In this document: in pieces, positions 11,101-13,424 of the stretch
How positions within the stretch are numbered: position 1 is the stretch's first letter
Layout: each line of letters begins with the position of its first letter
DNA from: Gryganskiella cystojenkinii
Lineage: Eukaryota > Mortierellomycota > Mortierellomycetes > Mortierellales > Mortierellaceae
Direction: 5' to 3'
DNA: 13,424 nucleotides
Assembly (NCBI GenBank): GCA_015852425.1
Contig: JAAAIG010000648.1
Span: 1 to 13,424, forward strand
The notes under the pieces: model-generated
The model's input: only the letters and a program-made list of their open reading frames with translations
Database searches by the model: none
Told to the model about the DNA's origin: nothing
Position numbers and translations under genes: made by a program

Positions 11101-12409
11101 TGTCAGTAGCTTGAGCGGTGGCGTGATGGTTCGGGACCGACGACCAAGTCTTTCATCGCAGGGCAAGGCGGATTACAAGATGGCGTGCCTGAGAGCCAGG
11201 ACCAAGATCTTTATGCAGAATATCGAAGAAGAGACTCGGGTTGTTCTAGCCTGTTTCCCAGCTGTGTTCTCGATTGGAGTAAAGCCTACACTTACAACAG
11301 CGACAACAACTGATCCTGCAGCAGCAGCCACAGGAACAGCTGCAGGTATGGCGACCTCGGCCAGTCCTTCGATTCTTCCCACTGATGGGCAAGCAATTGC
11401 AACAACAGAGACATCATCAGGAGCGCAGGTCCCACCTCAAGTCACCATCCATTCGAATGAGCAAGCTCGCAGCAGTGCTTCGAATTTGTCGGTCCCTATC
11501 TTGAAGACACCCTCGATCACGATTCAGGATCAGTCCTTCTTGGCACCTTCCCCAATCAACCCTCTTCCATCAGCTCTGGAAGGAGGGGAACATTTGTTCC
11601 GGACAAGTGCTCGTCAGTCCGAGGTCGCCGAGGGTTCGAAACAGTTTTCGTTCGGTTCGCCGCCTCCGAGTACTGCAAAAGAACGACGGTCCAAGAGTGT
11701 TATTTTCCAGAACCAACTCTTTTTGGGGTCCGAGAATGCGGCATCAACCTCAGGAACAGGAACAGGAGCAGGAGCAGCGGCAGGGGTAGGAGCAGGGATC
11801 AGTTCTGGTACGTTTAGTCGATCGAATGCAGCGTCAATATCGATTGGCACTTCTCCGCCTATACTGGCATTGACTGCGTCTTCGCCACCACTACCGAGAT
11901 CCCCAGCATTGGCACCGACTGAGCGCGTAGGGGGCTCACTGCACCCTGGATCGAGTCTTGACCTGAATTTGGGCCGCAGTCCGTCTTCGACGTCAGCAGC
12001 TTCAATGGTCGCATCCGCATCTGGTCTGTCTACTTCCCCCTTGACAACGACAACGACAACAACAACGTCGATAAAGACAACGACACCAACGACATACAAC
12101 ACCTACCCGACGATTAGTATCAGTCCCATGACGCCGGAACTGGAGTCGACTTCTCTGGCGTCGGTACCAACTTCAAGTCGAGCGAAACTTGAGCTTCCTC
12201 GGTTAAACATTCCGAGGATTAATGAACCGACATCCCTTGGAGGAGGAGGAGGTTCCTTGTCTAGATCTCAGGAGAGTAAATCACCCAGGACGCCAACTAC
12301 AAAGTCAACTCCCGTGGGCCTTGGATTGAACGTTAGTGCCAAGGGTACTTTGGGTCAGTCTTCTCGAGCTCCAAGGTCGCCAACACAACCACAACAACCA
12401 AAACAATGA
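2164..12409 (+). CDS. UNC80-like: UNC80-like subunit of a NALCN/Cch1-type cation channel complex
   Basis: Ten exons: 2164-3058, 3187-3320, 3427-3771, 3880-4458, 4565-4678, 4792-5229, 5332-5420, 5516-5669, 5761-6152, 6235-12409. They join in frame to 9315 nt, 3104 residues; animal UNC80 has about 3,250. Residues 1-295 are Thr/Gln-rich and variable. From 299 to about 1700 alpha-helical repeats dominate. Recalled human UNC80 matches in the same order: KDLKR (1311), FNG (1473), FYRFYQIH (1542), FSLAESIKL (1648), and LPLMVMMRPF (2229) against human IPIFVLLRPF. Residues 2256-3104 are a low-complexity Ser/Thr/Pro tail. No signal peptide or membrane segment is visible, so it is probably cytoplasmic. 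In animals UNC80 pairs with UNC79 as a helical scaffold on NALCN; the fungal channel relative is Cch1 with Mid1. Partnering here is inferred. The ATG at 2164 follows an in-frame stop and an ATG-free leader, though -3 is C. Splice sites are predictions, supported by continuous homology across each join. Confidence 0.9.
2251..2277 (+). repeat. ACW triplet tract coding for nine Thr
   Basis: Near-perfect ACT/ACA run inside exon 1, giving Thr30 to Thr38 of the UNC80-like protein. Triplet tracts of this kind vary in length between strains. Confidence 0.85.
2501..2515 (+). repeat. CAA triplet tract read as Thr
   Basis: Four CAA units followed by CAG. In the coding frame the tract reads as ACA (Thr). 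A shorter CAA run near 2380 is read in the Gln frame instead. Confidence 0.7.
3059..3186 (+). other. Intron 1 of UNC80-like gene (phase 1)
   Basis: Donor GTATGT, acceptor CTCAG after a long C/T tract. Reading through gives a stop within a few codons, while splicing creates an Arg codon and continues as PDSLAVLNLF. There is no CTAAC; CTCAT at 3146-3150 is a possible branch site. Confidence 0.85.
3321..3426 (+). other. Intron 2 of UNC80-like gene (phase 0)
   Basis: Donor GTACGA, acceptor CTACAG. CTAAC at 3385-3389 lies 38 nt before the acceptor. Splicing joins SCKK to ERVANTL. Confidence 0.85.
3772..3879 (+). other. Intron 3 of UNC80-like gene (phase 0)
   Basis: Donor GTATGC, acceptor AAAG. 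CTAAC at 3840-3844 lies 36 nt before the acceptor. Splicing joins HELIP to NYWIDPDSK, and read-through hits a stop quickly. Confidence 0.8.
4459..4564 (+). other. Intron 4 of UNC80-like gene (phase 0)
   Basis: Donor GTAAAA, acceptor TTAG after a run of T. The frame stays open through this intron, so translation alone would not reveal it. The acceptor places TENISFARLVNLYHR in frame, a helical repeat-like segment, whereas the read-through product is Phe-rich and unlike its surroundings. Confidence 0.8.
4679..4791 (+). other. Intron 5 of UNC80-like gene (phase 0)
   Basis: Donor GTAAGT (consensus), acceptor ATAG. Splicing joins STFFS to KLVAHQPC. The 38-codon exon 5 before it reads as two short helices. 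Confidence 0.8.
5230..5331 (+). other. Intron 6 of UNC80-like gene (phase 0)
   Basis: Donor GTGAGC, acceptor CATAG. Splicing joins LYLSAK to EKTILVPRPIRV; read-through stops within five codons. No CTAAC is present. Confidence 0.85.
5421..5515 (+). other. Intron 7 of UNC80-like gene (phase 2)
   Basis: Donor GTAAGA, acceptor TATAG. A closer CACAG at 5471-5475 would also be an acceptor but leads to a stop within 15 codons. Use of 5516 restores R-PGWLPRILDW, matching a conserved Arg/Trp-rich helix in recalled animal UNC80. Confidence 0.85.
5670..5760 (+). other. Intron 8 of UNC80-like gene (phase 0)
   Basis: Donor GTAAAG, acceptor TATAG. CTAAC at 5728-5732 lies 28 nt before the acceptor. Splicing joins GLVGE to RKDQYSIH. 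Confidence 0.85.
6153..6234 (+). other. Intron 9 of UNC80-like gene (phase 2), last intron
   Basis: Donor GTAAAG, acceptor CATAG. CTAAC at 6199-6203 lies 32 nt before the acceptor. The earlier CCAG at 6203-6206 would lead to a stop. Splicing gives SRDLN-S-DDSLKRLS, continuous with the conserved helical region. Confidence 0.85.
9452..9727 (+). other. Region coding for a disordered insert in the UNC80 C-terminal domain
   Basis: Codes for residues about 2120-2211 of the UNC80-like protein, rich in Ser, Gly, Pro and Thr, with a run of four Gly. It separates two conserved helical segments, one ending WLDIFNIVKKYF and one starting LGYILWSFAE. In recalled animal UNC80 these lie close together. The frame is open throughout and shows no splice signals, so it appears to be translated. 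Confidence 0.65.
11753..11797 (+). repeat. GGAACA/GGAGCA hexamer repeat (Gly-Thr/Gly-Ala)
   Basis: Imperfect hexamer array in the tail-coding region, read as a Gly-Thr then Gly-Ala run with some interruptions. It continues open in the other forward frame as a Gln-Glu run, a common side effect of this repeat. Confidence 0.75.
12044..12067 (+). repeat. ACA/ACG triplet tract coding for eight Thr
   Basis: Run of ACA and ACG codons giving Thr2984 to Thr2991, followed by a further Thr-rich stretch. It mirrors the Thr tract near the N-terminus of the same protein. Confidence 0.8.
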
Positions 12410-13116
12410 GTCCAACGAAGAAAAAAACGAACAAGAAAAAAAGAGAACGAAACTAAAATACCCCACCCCCCATAATGGCATCTACTTCACTTGTACTTTA
12501 CAATCCTCCCCCCTCCCTATCCCTTTTGTTCCGAGTTATTAGATTATGAAAAAAAAAAAGTTTTTCTTTAGAAAATATACCGATGCGAAAAGCATCTTAA
12601 TAATGACCCATGTGGGTGTCTGTCGACTGACTTTTTTTTCAGGAGAGAGAGAGGGGAAAGAAAACCTCACGCGACGGGACCCTTAATCGAATCTTCAAAA
12701 GATCTTCTTTTTTGATGCATTTAAAAAAAAGTTCGTTCCCCCATTAAACCTCCTTCACACCTTTTGTTACATCGACGGGCCAACGAACGCACTTTTCATT
12801 CAATCTTCTCTTTTAGCCCTCTCTTTGATGAATGCGCCCCTTTCCTTTGCTCCAATTCATTTTATTTGCTATTTGATTACTTTTTCCAGCATTCAGCAGC
12901 ATAATCGCCGTCTCTTTCATGAACAGACTCTTCAACTGAGCAATCACCTCTCACCCTTTTTATATTCGACACCACAGTTCTTTTCATAAAAAATAACCAC
13001 CGCTTCGTACTTTGCCCACCTTTCTCTCGCTCTCTTACCTTGCCCTTTCCCCCCCATTTGTATATTTCTTTTGTAACAACACATTACTACTACGACCACG
13101 ACTACGCCTCACGCAA
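12410..13116 (+). other. 3' UTR of UNC80-like gene and intergenic region
   Basis: No gene is supported. The first 60 bases after the stop are A-rich, and a run of eleven A sits at 12549-12559. No exact AATAAA was seen; TTAATAAT at 12598-12605 is the nearest AT-rich candidate for 3'-end formation. Short inverted repeats lie at 12582-12596 and 12606-12617, and a GA-rich tract at 12641-12660. From 12922 the sequence is C/T-rich and free of ATG up to 13116, which fits the leader of the next gene. TATATT-like strings occur near 12961 and 13062. Confidence 0.4.
12582..12596. repeat. Short inverted repeat, 5-bp stem with GAAAA loop
   Basis: GATGC and GCATC flank GAAAA in the 3' flank of the UNC80-like gene. 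A second inverted repeat, ACCCA-TG-TGGGT, starts ten bases later. The stems are short and may be chance. Confidence 0.35.
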
Positions 13117-13389
13117 ATGGATCTTAATCACGACAGGTGCGACTAATCAATTTCCTGCCTACAAAACTGAATTGTCGTTCAAACGTGGCAAAACATAACT
13201 GCTTCGCTTCCTCCCCAACGATTTTTCTTCTAACAACCACGCCACTCCCTCTTTCCTGAAACGTTAGTGCCACGGAACGGTACTCCGAGAACCTGAACCA
13301 GGCCCTGACATACTTTAGCTCACTAGCTCAGTCAAGTTCCGGTTGGAAACGCCTTTCGTCTGCCTCGGTTGCTTCTGTTCGATCACCAC
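13117..13389 (+). CDS. 5' end of an unidentified spliced gene (partial)
   Basis: Start ATG at 13117 with A at -3 and G at +4, after about 195 ATG-free C/T-rich bases. Exon 1 carries 20 coding bases (MDLNHD plus two bases), ending at 13136 before a GTGCGA donor. The acceptor TTAG at 13264-13267 is preceded by CTAAC at 13230-13234, 33 nt away, as in the introns of the neighbouring gene. Exon 2 (13268-13389) continues as SATERYSENLNQALTYF and then LAQSSSGWKRL, an amphipathic helix followed by a GWK motif. A GTAACG donor at 13390 is the likely next splice; without it the frame stops at 13413. The helix-GWK pattern faintly recalls the start of START-type lipid-binding domains, but this is too short to name. 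The rest lies beyond the window. Confidence 0.5.
13137..13267 (+). other. Intron 1 of the partial downstream gene (phase 2)
   Basis: Donor GTGCGA, branch CTAAC at 13230-13234, acceptor TTAG. Without splicing the frame from 13117 ends at a TAA after nine codons. Length (131 nt) matches the other introns. Confidence 0.5.
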
Positions 13390-13424
13390 GTAACGTTCTA
13401 GTTCTTCTTTGCTGACCCTTTTTT

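Larger units (their letters stand above)
9860..12406 (+). other. Region coding for the Ser/Thr/Pro-rich disordered tail
   Basis: Codes for residues about 2256-3104. Composition is low-complexity, with many SP and TP pairs and basic sites of the RxxS kind (RRPSLSS, RQNSRVS, RSRSIL). This suggests heavy phosphorylation; the kinases are unknown. Two stretches break the pattern and look structured: residues 2409-2432 and 2691-2730. SILK at 2614-2617 and KSVIF at 2867-2871 are candidate phosphatase-1 docking motifs. Confidence 0.7.

Noticed and set aside
11614..12102. Minus-strand open frame of 162 codons
   Set aside because: It is the antisense shadow of the tail-coding exon; its Val- and Ala-rich runs are complements of Thr and Gly/Ala tracts.
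12632..12642. T-run followed by CAG, resembling a splice acceptor after the UNC80-like stop
   Set aside because: No open coding sequence follows and no matching donor is needed to complete the gene.

Overview
The window reads as nuclear DNA of a filamentous fungus, most likely an early-diverging one of Mortierella type; this assignment is an inference. It contains one large, intron-split gene, one compact intronless gene and the start of a third, all on the + strand. The nine introns of the large gene are short (82-128 nt) and GT-AG. Several carry a CTAAC branch site 28-38 nt before the acceptor. Leaders are pyrimidine-rich and free of ATG, and coding regions carry ACA/CAA triplet tracts.

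Layout: 1-40 may hold the edge of a minus-strand exon (weak). 41-827 is a promoter/leader region. 828-1418 is an intronless gene for a 196-residue protein with an HNH-type zinc module (two CxxC pairs around an H..G..N...N core); its pattern resembles the bacterial IcmJ/DotN family. 1419-2163 holds its 3' end and the promoter/leader of the next gene. 2164-12409 is a ten-exon gene whose spliced product I calculate at 3104 residues. 12410-13116 is 3' UTR plus intergenic DNA. 13117 onward is the 5' end of another spliced gene that runs off the window.

The central result is that the large gene is a fungal homologue of UNC80, the giant helical-solenoid subunit of the animal NALCN sodium-leak channel complex. 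The match runs in collinear order through the central and C-terminal regions, and total length is close to the animal protein (about 3,250 residues). The fungal relative of NALCN is Cch1, with Mid1 in the role of the animal FAM155 subunit, so this gene plausibly encodes a scaffold or regulator of a Cch1-type channel.

The fungal protein differs from animal UNC80 in a disordered insert inside the C-terminal helical domain and in a long Ser/Thr/Pro-rich tail of about 850 residues. The tail carries a SILK motif followed by an RVxF-type motif, the pair used by many protein phosphatase 1 partners.

No tRNA, rRNA, CRISPR array, transposon or prokaryotic operon structure was seen. The neighbouring genes show no clear functional link to one another.
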